Assembly: GCA_020633555.1 (NCBI GenBank)
Contig: JACKDL010000003.1
Span: 124,001-188,000 of the forward strand
Source: Myxococcales bacterium
GTDB lineage: Bacteria > Myxococcota_A > Bradymonadia > UBA7976 > UBA1532
DNA length: 64,000 nucleotides
Direction of reading: 5' to 3'
In this document: in pieces, positions 1 to 8,033 of the stretch
Numbering within the stretch: position 1 is the first letter of the stretch
Layout: every line of letters begins with the position of its first letter
Position numbers and translations under genes: made by a program
The notes under the pieces: model-generated
Database searches by the model: none
What the model was told of the DNA's origin: nothing
The model's input: the letters and a program-made list of their open reading frames with translations, nothing else

Positions 1-99
1 GGCGGTGAGGGCGGCGCCGGCGGCGAAGGCGGCGCCGGGGGCATGGGCGGTGAGGGCGGCGCCGGGGGCGAAGGTGGCGCCGGGGGCGCCGGCGGGGGG
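1..99 (+). repeat. 18-bp tandem repeat encoding GGEGGA units
   Basis: In-frame imperfect tandem repeats encode alternating GGEGGA / GGA units inside the partial CDS. They begin before the window. They probably form a flexible linker and are prone to length change. Confidence 0.7.
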
Positions 100-807
100 C
101 CGGTCCCCGAGCCGCTGGTGGCGGCCATCATCCTCACCGAGACGCCCCAGGCCATGCAGTCCAGCGCCAGCGTCTCGGTGCTCGAGCCGGGTGAGCTGCC
201 CAACGCGCCCGGGTGCGTCGTCCAGCAGGTGAACCCGAACGACATGACCCCCGCCACGCCCTCATACGACGCGGGCACGGTCACGGTCGGCGGGGTGAAC
301 GGGGGCGCGCTGGTGTTCGACCGCGGCGCCGATGGCCACTACGCGGCCGATCGGGCCCCTGGGCAGGATCTCTTCGCCGACGGCGCCCAGATCACGGCCA
401 CCGCCACGGGCGGCTCCGGCGTCGGGGCCTTCGAGGTGTCGGTCACGGCCCCGAGCACGATCCAGATTCAGGCCCCGTCGGGCATTGGCGCGAGCGCCGA
501 TCGCGATCAGGACTACGAGGTCCGCTGGGCGGCCGGCACGGCCGATCAGGTGCTGCTCACGATCTTCCCCACCGCGCCTTTCTCGGTGGATCCCATCGCC
601 GGCAACTGGATCTTCTGCGCCAGCGGCGACAGCGGTTCCATCACGGTGCCGTCGGACGCGCTGTCCCGGCTCCCGTCGGCCCCGCTCGGGCAGTCCACGC
701 TGGTGGTGTTGACCCGCTTCGCGGTCACCGATGCCCCCGTGGGTGCCGACACGGCGGTGATCACGGTGACCACCACCGCAGGCGCCCCGCTCACCGTCAC
801 GAACTGA
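1..807 (+). CDS. Gly-rich repeat protein, 5' end missing
   Basis: The reading frame is open from the first base and stops at TGA 805-807, so the start lies outside the window. The visible N-terminal part is a low-complexity run of six-residue GGEGGA units (about 1-99), followed by about 235 residues of ordinary, Thr/Val/Ala-rich sequence that looks like an extracellular beta-sandwich protein. Gly-rich linkers of this kind are common behind lipoprotein signal peptides in Myxococcota, so a surface lipoprotein is a reasonable guess. I do not recognise the C-terminal domain. The next gene converges from the other strand 31 bp away. Confidence 0.6.
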   Translation, partial: GGEGGAGGEGGAGGMGGEGGAGGEGGAGGAGGGPVPEPLVAAIILTETPQAMQSSASVSVLEPGELPNAPGCVVQQVNPNDMTPATPSYDAGTVTVGGVNGGALVFDRGADGHYAADRAPGQDLFADGAQITATATGGSGVGAFEVSVTAPSTIQIQAPSGIGASADRDQDYEVRWAAGTADQVLLTIFPTAPFSVDPIAGNWIFCASGDSGSITVPSDALSRLPSAPLGQSTLVVLTRFAVTDAPVGADTAVITVTTTAGAPLTVTN

Positions 808-838
808 GGGCGCCGCCGCGTCCCCAGGTTGCCGGGCC

Positions 839-1900
839 TCACACGCGGTAGCGGCTGAGCTGCTTGACCACCATCGGCCGGCCAGCCTCGCCCAGGGGCA
901 GCGCCACCCGGAACGTGCTCCCCACCCCTTCCTGCACTTCCAGGCTCAACTCGCCCCCATGGGTGGCCACGATGTTGTGGCTGATGGCGAGCCCGAGCCC
1001 CGATCCAACGCCGATGTCCTTGGTGGTGAAGAAGGGCTCGAAGATCCGGTCGCGCACCTCGGCAGGGACGCCCCCGCAGTCGTCGGTGAAGCGGACCTCG
1101 ACCCCGCCCGGCGTGGCCCGCGTGCTCACCCGTAACGATCGCAGCTCGCCCTCGGCCGCCTGGGCGGCGTTCACGGCCAGGTTCATGAAGACCTGCTCGA
1201 GCTGGGTGGGCAGGCAGGCGATGGGCGGCAGGCCCGGGGCCAGATCCACCTGCAGCCGCAGTGACCGCTTCCACTTGCTCTCGGTGAGCAGCAGCGCGCC
1301 CTCCACCAGGCTGTTCAGATCGGCGATCTGTGCGGTCACCGTGTCGCTGTGGACGAAGCTCTTGAGGCCCTTGATGATCTTGGCAACCCGCTCGAAGGCG
1401 CCGTCGATCTCCTTGGCCATCTGGGGGAGATCCACGCGGATGTCCTCGAGCCCCTTCGACTCGGCCAGCGCCTGCCCTCGGTCCGCCGACTGGCCGTAAC
1501 CATCCACCACCGCCAGCAGGTCCTGGGCGTACTCCACCAGCACCCGGATGTTCGATGAGGCGTAGCCGAGCGGGTTGTTGATCTCGTGGGCGATGCCCGA
1601 GGCCAGCACCCCCAGCGAGGCCATCTTCTCGGCGTTCATCAACCGGCGCTCGCGGCTGGCCACCCGGTCCTCGAGGACGGCGTTCAGCGCCACGAGCTGG
1701 GCGCGCTCGGCTTCGAGGCGCGCGCGCTTGATCTCGGCGGCGTGGGCCCGCTGCCGAGCGCGATCGAGCTGACGGTGGACCGCGGTGTGTGCGCCCTGGT
1801 CATACAGCGCCTGGACCTTGGCCTTGAGCACCTCGACCGTCTGCTCGGCCGCGCGCGCGCGCGCCTCCCAGTCCACCATGGGATCGGTGGGGGCGCTCAC
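839..1900 (-). CDS. sensor histidine kinase, cytoplasmic, partner of FIST protein
   Basis: 353 aa. No membrane segment is visible. Residues 10-90 are a charged coiled coil. The HisKA dimerisation motif follows, with the phospho-acceptor His105 in HEINNP, then a HATPase_c domain with the N box (NLAVNAAQA, near 245), a G1 box written DDCGG where DxGxG is usual, and the G2 box GSGLGLAIS. It should autophosphorylate and signal to a response regulator not encoded nearby. The GTG start overlaps the stop of the FIST gene (GTGA), so the two are translationally coupled. The FIST protein is probably its sensory input, as in NosP-NahK pairs; that link is inferred from gene order. Confidence 0.85.
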   Translation of the reverse strand: MSAPTDPMVDWEARARAAEQTVEVLKAKVQALYDQGAHTAVHRQLDRARQRAHAAEIKRARLEAERAQLVALNAVLEDRVASRERRLMNAEKMASLGVLASGIAHEINNPLGYASSNIRVLVEYAQDLLAVVDGYGQSADRGQALAESKGLEDIRVDLPQMAKEIDGAFERVAKIIKGLKSFVHSDTVTAQIADLNSLVEGALLLTESKWKRSLRLQVDLAPGLPPIACLPTQLEQVFMNLAVNAAQAAEGELRSLRVSTRATPGGVEVRFTDDCGGVPAEVRDRIFEPFFTTKDIGVGSGLGLAISHNIVATHGGELSLEVQEGVGSTFRVALPLGEAGRPMVVKQLSRYRV

Positions 1901-3030
1901 GGTTCACCCCCCAGGGTCAGCGCCACCAGCGTCTGGTTGATGTGAACGCCCATGAACTGTTCGCCGTACGTGTCGAAGCCAGCCACGGTGGTGGCGCTGC
2001 TGGCCAGGACCTCCAGCAGCCGGTCGTCCAGTTGGTGCTCAGCCGCCTCCACGCTGCGCAGGATGCAGTTGAACGCCAGCAGAAAGTCGGGGTGGCGCCG
2101 GTGCTCATCGGCCAACCCGGCGGCCAACGACTCAGGCATGTCGCGGTGAGAAGCCAGCGCCACCACCATGCCGGTCTCGACCGCGCAGTAGAAGGCCATC
2201 GAGCCGTCCGGATGGATCTCGCGGACGCTGCGCACGTAGGACGTGCCGTTCAGGGTCAAGGCGACCGGGTTGAGGGCGGCCAGCTTCTCGGTCAGCTCGG
2301 CCCGTGGCACGCCCAATGCGCGGGCGTAGGCCTCGGCCGCCGGGTAGCCGTCGATGCTGCGCACGAGCCGAAGATCGGGATCGGCGTCCGTGATGGCCAG
2401 CAGGGTGTCGCTGGCGCCGAAGTGCTGGTGCTTGAGGAGGCCGACCCGGGCTCGGGGCCCTGGGACGCCGATCACCAGGGCGGCGGCGTTGGGGGCCGAC
2501 CGCCCGTTGACGAAGACGCTCGCCTCGGTGAAGCGCATGTCGTCGCCCGCCGAGCCTCCGATCAGCGGGATCTCCTCCAGGGCGTCGGCCAGCAACGAGG
2601 TCACGCCCTCCTCGGCGCCTCGGGTGCCGTCGATGAGGAGGATGGCGAAGGTGCCTTCGGGGATGGGGGCCGTGCGGGAGAGGCCGCAGGCCGCGAGGAG
2701 CGCCTCGACCCGCCCGATGGCGACGTCGGCGGTCAGCCGGTCGATGTCTGGGAGCAGCGAGGCGCCCCAGCGCACGTCGCTGTCGAACAAGCCGGTGGCG
2801 ACCAGGCTGCCCGTGGCGTGGCGCCCCAGCCCGAACTCACCGGCGGTGGTGCAGCCCACGGACAGCGCGTGGGGGAAGCGCCGACTCAAGGCTTCCGCCA
2901 CGGCGGCCGGTGAGCGGTGGGTGGAGGTGAAGGCGAACACCACGTCGGGCTGGCTCGGCCAACCCTGTGTTGCCTCCTCGACGGCGGCCGCGCTGTCCGA
3001 CGAGGTCGACATTCCCTGTGCCGTTCGCAT
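1897..3030 (-). CDS. FIST-domain sensory protein (FIST_N + FIST_C)
   Basis: 377 aa, soluble. The N-terminal half fits FIST_N (VGCTTAGEF near residue 58 and LIGGSAGDD near 155) and the C-terminal half fits FIST_C (GYPAAEAY near 227, FNCILR near 325). FIST proteins are predicted small-ligand sensors. One subgroup, NosP, binds haem and nitric oxide and is co-transcribed with a histidine kinase. The ATG start has a GGAGG ribosome site 8 nt upstream (3038-3042). It is first in a two-gene operon with the kinase that overlaps its stop. Whether it binds haem cannot be judged from sequence alone. Confidence 0.85.
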   Translation of the reverse strand: MRTAQGMSTSSDSAAAVEEATQGWPSQPDVVFAFTSTHRSPAAVAEALSRRFPHALSVGCTTAGEFGLGRHATGSLVATGLFDSDVRWGASLLPDIDRLTADVAIGRVEALLAACGLSRTAPIPEGTFAILLIDGTRGAEEGVTSLLADALEEIPLIGGSAGDDMRFTEASVFVNGRSAPNAAALVIGVPGPRARVGLLKHQHFGASDTLLAITDADPDLRLVRSIDGYPAAEAYARALGVPRAELTEKLAALNPVALTLNGTSYVRSVREIHPDGSMAFYCAVETGMVVALASHRDMPESLAAGLADEHRRHPDFLLAFNCILRSVEAAEHQLDDRLLEVLASSATTVAGFDTYGEQFMGVHINQTLVALTLGGEP

Positions 3031-3478
3031 GCCTCACCCTCCTCGCCTGACACGAACTTGTGGGCGTAACGGTCCCCCGCCAACCCGGCTGGATTGCGAC
3101 GGGTCCACGGCCACCCCCCTTGTGCCGCGTCGCCTGCCGTGGGCGTGGTCAGGGGTGGGCGGTGGGCCAAGGCGTCTCCTGCGGGGCCAGGCGCAGAGCC
3201 ACGCCCATGGCGTCGCTCACGCTCGATCCTCGGATGACGATGGCGATGGCTTTGCCCGCTGGGTCCGAGACGACCCGTAGCAGGCTGTTGAAATTCGCGG
3301 ACCGAGCGAACGGCCCCGTGGGGCCGCGGATCCAAGGCGCCGGCCCGCAGGCGATGCCGAAGCATCGTCGAGGAGACGGCAACGCCGGAGCCGCGGATTC
3401 CACGGGGTCGGCTCGCGACGGGAGCGATTTTCAACAGCCTGGTAGAGCGGCGGCGAGGGGCGCGCTGTCCGTCCTGGA
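3031..3478. other. 448-bp gap between FIST operon and cpoB
   Basis: The gap holds the FIST ribosome site near 3038-3042 and, at 3149-3403 on the minus strand, a short open frame listed separately. I saw no convincing -35/-10 pair, hairpin terminator or RNA gene. Confidence 0.4.
3149..3403 (-). CDS. possible small hypothetical protein (84 aa)
   Basis: A short minus-strand frame in an otherwise empty gap. The second half has GC-rich third positions and a protein-like stretch (LRVVSDPAGKAIAIVIRG and GVALRLAPQE), while the first half looks random. No ribosome site is visible before the ATG. It could be a remnant of a longer gene or chance. I do not recognise a family. Confidence 0.22.
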   Translation of the reverse strand: MESAAPALPSPRRCFGIACGPAPWIRGPTGPFARSANFNSLLRVVSDPAGKAIAIVIRGSSVSDAMGVALRLAPQETPWPTAHP

Positions 3479-4261
3479 TCAGCGGCAGGTGCGCTTCGTG
3501 TCCTTGAGCTTCTGTTGCGCCGCCTTCACCCGCGACGAGCGCGGGTAGTCGGCGATGAGCGTCTCGAGGAAGGGCTGGGCCTCTTTGCACTTGCCCATGG
3601 CCACGAAGTTGTCGTGCATCAGCTCCAGGGCGTCGTCGATCTTATCGCCCTTGGCATACTGCTGCATGATCGTCCGCAGGGTGCGGATGGACTGGCTGTG
3701 GCCCTTCTCCTGGTATTGGCACTCGGCCAACAGGAACAGGGCGTTGTCGGCCTTGCCGTTCTCGGGGAACTTGTTGGCGAACAGCGCGAAAGCCCGCATG
3801 GCCTCGGCGCAGTCCCCGCCCTGCCGCTTCTCCCAGCCGTACTTGTAGAGGTCGACGGGATCCTGCGGCAGCACGGGGGCGTCCGGGTTCGCCGGGACCC
3901 CCGCGGTGGCCACGGCCGCCTCGGTCGCCAGCTTGTGCTGCAGCTCCGCGATGGTGCCCTTCGCCGAGTTCAGCTCCTCACGGAGCTTCTCGATGACGAG
4001 CATGTTGTCGGCGCTGCCGGTCTGCAGCCGCTCCACCGCGCCCTTCAGGCTGCGCTCCAGATCGCCGAATCGGGCATCCAGGGCGGCGAGGTCCCGCGCG
4101 GTCTTCTCGCGGGTCCGACGCTGGCTGTCCATGATTTGCTCGATCTGGGCCTGCTGGGCCTTCAGATCGGCCTCCATCTCCTGGCCGCGCCAATAGGTGA
4201 CGCAGCCAGTGAGCGGCCCGACGATCAGGGCCAGGAGGAGGGTGGAGGCGAGTTCGCGCAT
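3479..4261 (-). CDS. cpoB: CpoB/YbgF-like lipoprotein with coiled coil and TPR repeats
   Basis: 260 aa from ATG 4261 (a TTG lies at 4270). A lipoprotein signal ends in the lipobox LTGC, followed by a coiled coil (about 25-110) and TPR-type helices (about 135-255, with YKYGWEKRQGGDCAEAMRAF and NALFLLAECQYQ). CpoB links the Tol-Pal envelope constriction machine to peptidoglycan synthesis; here the lipobox suggests a membrane-anchored variant. It follows the Pal-like gene by about 20 bp and should share its promoter. Other Tol genes are not in the window. Function is inferred from architecture plus its Pal neighbour. Confidence 0.75.
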   Translation of the reverse strand: MRELASTLLLALIVGPLTGCVTYWRGQEMEADLKAQQAQIEQIMDSQRRTREKTARDLAALDARFGDLERSLKGAVERLQTGSADNMLVIEKLREELNSAKGTIAELQHKLATEAAVATAGVPANPDAPVLPQDPVDLYKYGWEKRQGGDCAEAMRAFALFANKFPENGKADNALFLLAECQYQEKGHSQSIRTLRTIMQQYAKGDKIDDALELMHDNFVAMGKCKEAQPFLETLIADYPRSSRVKAAQQKLKDTKRTCR

Positions 4262-4281
4262 CGGTGGCAAAGCCCGGAGGC

Positions 4282-5046
4282 TCAGCGGTACTCGGTGCGG
4301 CGGTTCTTCTTCCAGGCGCGCTCGTTGTGGCCGTCGTCCACGGGCTCCGCCTCACCGCGGGTGTTGGTGCTCACCTTCGAGGCGTCCACGCCCTTGTTGC
4401 CCAGGTAGCGCTTGGCCGACTCGGCGCGGCGCTCACCCAGGGCCAGGTTGTACTCCTCGGTCCCACGCTCGTCGCAGTGGCCCACCAGGGTCACGGCGGC
4501 GGTGTTCGGCTGCTGCAGGCACTCGGCGAGCTTGTCGAGCTTGCCGCGCTGGTCGCGCCGGATGTCGGACTGGTTGAAGTTGTACAGCACGGGCTCGACG
4601 CCACCACCGCACTGGACGATCTGCACCTGGCAGCGGCCGTCCATGCACTCCTGACCCTCGGGGCAGGTGGGGTTGTCGGCACCCTCACCGCACTCGGGCT
4701 TGGCGACGCAGGCGTTCATCTTGCAGATCTGGCCGGCGCCGCACTCGCTGTTGTCCATGCACTCGGCGCCGCAGCGGTTGTCGCGGCACTTCTGGTTGCC
4801 CGGGCACGGGGTGCTGTCGTCGCAGTAGCCCTCGGGGCGCGCGCACTGACCGGCGTTGCAGACGAAGCCCTCGTCACAGTGGCTGCTGTCACGGCACTGC
4901 TGGCACATTCCGTTCAGGCAGTACTCGCCCTTGTCGGAACAGTGATCGTCGTTCTCGCACTTGGGATAGGTCGGGCCGCAGCCGGCGGCCAGGAGGCCAA
5001 TGCCGCTCATGGCGGCAGCGAACAGGAGACCACGGTTCAGGAACAT
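4282..5046 (-). CDS. pal: Pal/OmpA-family lipoprotein with N-terminal Cys-rich modules
   Basis: 254 aa from ATG 5046. The signal peptide ends in LLAAGC, so it is a lipoprotein. Residues about 27-150 contain some 24 Cys in short modules of the type C-x5-C-x6-C-x4-C-x2-C, which resemble Dickkopf/EGF-like modules and should be disulfide-bonded. The C-terminal OmpA/Pal domain (about 155-254) has the peptidoglycan-binding signatures GHCDERGTEEYN and NRRTEYR. It should tether the outer membrane to the cell wall. The Cys-rich insertion between lipid anchor and Pal domain is unusual for the family. It is first gene of the pal-cpoB operon with a strong promoter upstream. Confidence 0.85.
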   Translation of the reverse strand: MFLNRGLLFAAAMSGIGLLAAGCGPTYPKCENDDHCSDKGEYCLNGMCQQCRDSSHCDEGFVCNAGQCARPEGYCDDSTPCPGNQKCRDNRCGAECMDNSECGAGQICKMNACVAKPECGEGADNPTCPEGQECMDGRCQVQIVQCGGGVEPVLYNFNQSDIRRDQRGKLDKLAECLQQPNTAAVTLVGHCDERGTEEYNLALGERRAESAKRYLGNKGVDASKVSTNTRGEAEPVDDGHNERAWKKNRRTEYR

Positions 5047-5857
5047 GGCTTGCACCCGGGAGTTTTGGTTGCAATATCAGGCAGATAGAAAGAAGGACCC
5101 ATCTGCGGTCCGCGCGACGCTATTCGATGATCGCGCCGCTGTCAAGTCCGGCCGCCGGAAGGGCTTTCCCGGCCTCGCCGCGTCGTTGCTGCTTTTTCTG
5201 GCCTGTGCCCCTGACCGGGACCCGCCCGCCCTCGCGCTGCTCGAGACCGTCCCGGCCGCGGGCGCCGCGAGCCCGGCCAACGCGCCGATCCGGCTGCGGT
5301 TCAACGGCTGGCTCGACCCCGAGGGCGTCGCCGCCGGTGCCATCGACCTTCACTCGGGGGACCTGAGCTTTGGCTTCACCGCGGGCTACGATCCGGTGGA
5401 CCGGGCGCTGGTCATCATCCCCCCCGTGGATCTGCGGGTCGGCCTGGCCTACCGGCTCGAGGTCATGCCCGAGGCGGTGCGCGGGCTGGACGGGCGGCGG
5501 CTGGCCGAGCCCATCACCCTCGACTTCGTCGCCGGTCCACCGACCAACCCGCGGCCTCCAGCCGACCCGGTGCCCTTCGCGCGGCTCCAGGGCCTGTTCG
5601 CGCGGGCCTGCGACCGCTGCCATGGGGCCGAGCCGCTGGCCTGGCCGCCCCTGACCGAGCAGGCGCTGCTCATGGGCGAGAGCCTGAGGGATCCGGGCCG
5701 CCGGCTGGTGGCGCCCGGCCGCCCGCTGGAGAGCCAGCTGGTGCTGAAGCTGCTGCCCGGCTACCCGGGGGTGCACGGGGCGCCCATGCCGCTGGAGGGG
5801 CCCCCCCTCACGGCGGATCAGGTGCGGACGATCATCGGCTGGGTGGAGGGCCTGTAG
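5045..5857 (+). CDS. Ig-like / cytochrome c-type haem lipoprotein
   Basis: About 270 aa if read from ATG 5045, but the start is doubtful because the frame then crosses the pal promoter. No ATG or GTG lies in frame between there and the hydrophobic lipoprotein signal (LLLFLAC, Cys near residue 56). Next comes an SbsA-type Ig-like domain (Big_5: PAAGAASPANAPIRLRFN, then an RVGLAYRLEV strand). A C-terminal module carries one CxxCH haem motif (CDRCH) with a plausible distal Met in GAPMPLEG. It is probably an outer-membrane or periplasmic lipoprotein of unknown role. Convergent with the DsbA-like gene. Confidence 0.65.
   Translation: MACTREFWLQYQADRKKDPSAVRATLFDDRAAVKSGRRKGFPGLAASLLLFLACAPDRDPPALALLETVPAAGAASPANAPIRLRFNGWLDPEGVAAGAIDLHSGDLSFGFTAGYDPVDRALVIIPPVDLRVGLAYRLEVMPEAVRGLDGRRLAEPITLDFVAGPPTNPRPPADPVPFARLQGLFARACDRCHGAEPLAWPPLTEQALLMGESLRDPGRRLVAPGRPLESQLVLKLLPGYPGVHGAPMPLEGPPLTADQVRTIIGWVEGL
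5117..5145 (-). promoter_or_regulatory. sigma70-type promoter of the pal-cpoB operon
   Basis: On the minus strand there is a perfect TTGACA -35 (5140-5145), a 17-bp spacer, and a -10 TAGCGT (5117-5122). It lies 71 bp upstream of the pal ATG. Confidence 0.6.
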
Positions 5858-5883
5858 CGAGCGCGGGCGCGCCCTCGCGGGCG

Positions 5884-6720
5884 CTACTTCTTCTCGGCGG
5901 CCAGCTTCTTGCGCAGGCGCTTCAGGTAGTCCTGCAGGGCCTCGGCGGTCTTCTCTTCCATGTACTGACGCCCGTTGAAGTACAGGGTGGGCGTGCCCTG
6001 CAGCCCGGCGGCGATGGCCTCCTGCCGGTCGCGCGCCACCTGCTGGGCCAGCGCCGGATCGGCCATGTCGGCCTGGAACTTCGTCACGTTCAGGCCAAGC
6101 TCGCCGGCGAACTTCGCGTAGCTGTCGTCGCTGAGCTTGCCCTGGTTCTGGAAGCACAGGTCGTGCATGGGCCAGAACTTGCCCTGCCGGTGCGCGGCGA
6201 GGGTGGCCACCGCCGCCTTCTCGGACTGGGGGTGCATGCCCAGGGGGAACTGCTTGAAGTAGAGCTTCAAGCCCTTGTTCTTCTTGACGAAGTCCCGCAT
6301 CACCTCGGCCATGTGGGCGCAGTGCGGGCACTCGAAGTCGGCAAACTCGACGATGGTGATGGCCGCGTTGGGATCACCCTTGAAGGGGGTGTCGCCCAGC
6401 TCGAAGGTGGCCGTGGGCGTGTGGTCCATCAGGTACTTGCGGACCACGGCCTCCTGCACCTGCTCGGCGCCCAGGCCGTCGCGGAACTTCGCCGCGCCGA
6501 AGTCGGCCAGGGCGGTGGCCTCGGGGCAGGACTTCTGCTGGATGCAGGCGAGCAGGCTGTCCTTGGGGGTGCACGGGCAGGCGCCCTGGTTCATCAGCTC
6601 CGTGAGGGCCGTGAGCTCAGCGGGCTGAAGGCCCTTGGTGTCCACGCCAGGCAGCGGGTTGAGCGGCTGCGCGAGGGCGGGAGCGGGCACGAGCAGGAGC
6701 AGGGCGAGCAGGAAACGCAT
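5884..6720 (-). CDS. DsbA-family thiol oxidoreductase, secreted
   Basis: 278 aa from ATG 6720, chosen because GGAGG lies 10 nt upstream (6731-6735) and a clean signal peptide follows (RFLLALLLL to ALA). After a spacer with two CxC/Cx5C segments comes a thioredoxin fold with the active site CPHC in FADFECPHCAHM and the cis-Pro loop GTPTLYFNG. The layout matches DsbA/DsbG-like thioredoxin_4 proteins, which form or isomerise disulfides in the periplasm. Substrates may include the Cys-rich Pal nearby, an inference from proximity only. A long Lys-rich tail ends the protein. Confidence 0.85.
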   Translation of the reverse strand: MRFLLALLLLVPAPALAQPLNPLPGVDTKGLQPAELTALTELMNQGACPCTPKDSLLACIQQKSCPEATALADFGAAKFRDGLGAEQVQEAVVRKYLMDHTPTATFELGDTPFKGDPNAAITIVEFADFECPHCAHMAEVMRDFVKKNKGLKLYFKQFPLGMHPQSEKAAVATLAAHRQGKFWPMHDLCFQNQGKLSDDSYAKFAGELGLNVTKFQADMADPALAQQVARDRQEAIAAGLQGTPTLYFNGRQYMEEKTAEALQDYLKRLRKKLAAEKK

Positions 6721-6817
6721 GGCAGGGGAACCTCCAGCACGGGACGCGGCGGGTGACCGCGGCACCGTCGGGTGTATTCGCGCGGGCCGCTCTGACGCGG
6801 GCCCGTGTTCGCGCGGG

Positions 6818-6847
6818 ACGGTAGGGAGCGCTCCGAGCGCTTGTCAA
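6818..6847 (-). promoter_or_regulatory. probable promoter of the DsbA-like gene
   Basis: Minus strand: TTGACA (6842-6847), 18-bp spacer, TACCGT (6818-6823). Two copies of the self-complementary hexamer AGCGCT, 3 bp apart (6827-6832 and 6836-6841), fill the spacer and could be an operator. Confidence 0.4.
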
Positions 6848-6891
6848 CTCAGGGGGTCGGCTGGTTCACTGCCCCGGCCTTTGGAGGGCCG

Positions 6892-7383
6892 ATGAGCTAC
6901 GCGTGGTTCAGCCTGGGGGGGAACGTCGGCGACGTGGCCGAGACCTTCGCCCGCGCCCGCCGTGACCTGCGAGAGCTGGCCGACAGCCCGATGCGGTTGA
7001 GCGGCCTGTTCGCCAGCGAGCCGGTGGGCGGCCCCAGCCAGGCGCCCTTCCTGAACCAGGTGGTGGGCTTTCGGCCGCGGTACTCGCCCCTGGCGACGCT
7101 GAGGGGCCTGTGGCACATCGAGCGAGATCACGGCCGCGACCGAGCTGCGGAGGCGCGATGGGGACCCCGTCCGTTGGACATCGACATCCTGATCTGGCCG
7201 GACACGGTGCTGTTCGATCCCCAGCTCACCCTGCCGCACCCACGGCTGGCCCAGCGCCGGTTCGTGCTGGTGCCGCTGGTGAGCGTGGATCCCGAGCTGC
7301 CGGTGCCGGGCCTGGGGCGGTCGGTCAGCGCGCTGTTGGCCGACTGCAAGGATCCGCACTGGGTCAAGGCGCTGCCGGCGTGA
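6892..7383 (+). CDS. folK: 2-amino-4-hydroxy-6-hydroxymethyldihydropteridine pyrophosphokinase (HPPK)
   Basis: 163 aa from ATG 6892, which has GGAGG at 6883-6887. HPPK transfers pyrophosphate from ATP to the pterin precursor of folate. Family marks are the N-terminal SLGGNVGD, the FLNQVV strand, the motif RWGPRPLDIDILIW with the Mg-binding DxD, and LPHPRLAQRRFVLVPL. Length is normal. The next gene starts with GTG overlapping the folK stop, so the two are coupled. Other folate genes are not nearby. Confidence 0.95.
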   Translation: MSYAWFSLGGNVGDVAETFARARRDLRELADSPMRLSGLFASEPVGGPSQAPFLNQVVGFRPRYSPLATLRGLWHIERDHGRDRAAEARWGPRPLDIDILIWPDTVLFDPQLTLPHPRLAQRRFVLVPLVSVDPELPVPGLGRSVSALLADCKDPHWVKALPA

Positions 7384-8015
7384 AGCGCGCGCTGCAGATG
7401 CTGGCGTTCGTCGCCCCCAGCCTGGCGGTCGCCGCGCCGCCCGTCGCCCTCGATGACGTGCTGGGCCCGCCGACCGTGGCCCCCACCGACCGGGAGCTGG
7501 TGCCCCTGAACCCGCCCGAGCCCTTGCCGGCCGGCGTGCGCCCCGAGGCCCTGGCCAGTGATCCCGAAGCCCTGGTGCGGTTCGTGGCGGCCAACCCTGA
7601 GCGGCTTGACGTGAAGCAGATGGATCCCGCGCTGGTGCTGACGCTGGTGCAGGTGCTCCTGCGGGGGGACCGGACGTTCCTGGCCGAGAAGCTGCTGCAC
7701 GACGCCCACCGGCAGTGGCCCGAACGGGTGGATCTGGCCCGGGGTTGGGCGCGGGTGCTCATCAGCCTGGGCCGCCCCGACGCGGCCATCCCCGTGCTCG
7801 AGGACGCCCAGGGCAAGGCCCCCGGCGATCCCGTGGTGCGCTACCTGCTGGGCCGGGCCTGCCTGGGCAGCCAGCCCAACACCCCCGAGAAGGACGCCTG
7901 CGCCCGCAAGGCGTTCGAGGCGGTGATCGAGCTGAACCCGCAGTACACCGATCCCGACGGGGTGCGGGCCCAGGATCTCATGGGGATCATCCAGAAGCTC
8001 AGCGCCAACCGCTGA
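7380..8015 (+). CDS. secreted TPR-repeat protein
   Basis: 211 aa from GTG 7380 (GTGA overlap with folK); an alternative ATG lies at 7398. A short signal peptide ends at AVA. A Pro-rich linker leads into TPR-like helices over about residues 60-200 (AEKLLHDAHRQWPERVDLARGW, DAAIPVLEDAQGKAPGDPVVRYLLGRACL). It probably acts as a periplasmic protein-protein scaffold. I cannot name a partner. It converges on uvrB with an 18-bp GC-only gap. Confidence 0.7.
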   Translation: MKRALQMLAFVAPSLAVAAPPVALDDVLGPPTVAPTDRELVPLNPPEPLPAGVRPEALASDPEALVRFVAANPERLDVKQMDPALVLTLVQVLLRGDRTFLAEKLLHDAHRQWPERVDLARGWARVLISLGRPDAAIPVLEDAQGKAPGDPVVRYLLGRACLGSQPNTPEKDACARKAFEAVIELNPQYTDPDGVRAQDLMGIIQKLSANR

Positions 8016-8033
8016 GCGCGCGGGCGCGCCGGC

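Noticed and set aside
3060..3548. Plus-strand frame of 162 aa in the gap before cpoB
   Set aside because: No ribosome site, shifting composition, and overlap with cpoB antisense; looks random.
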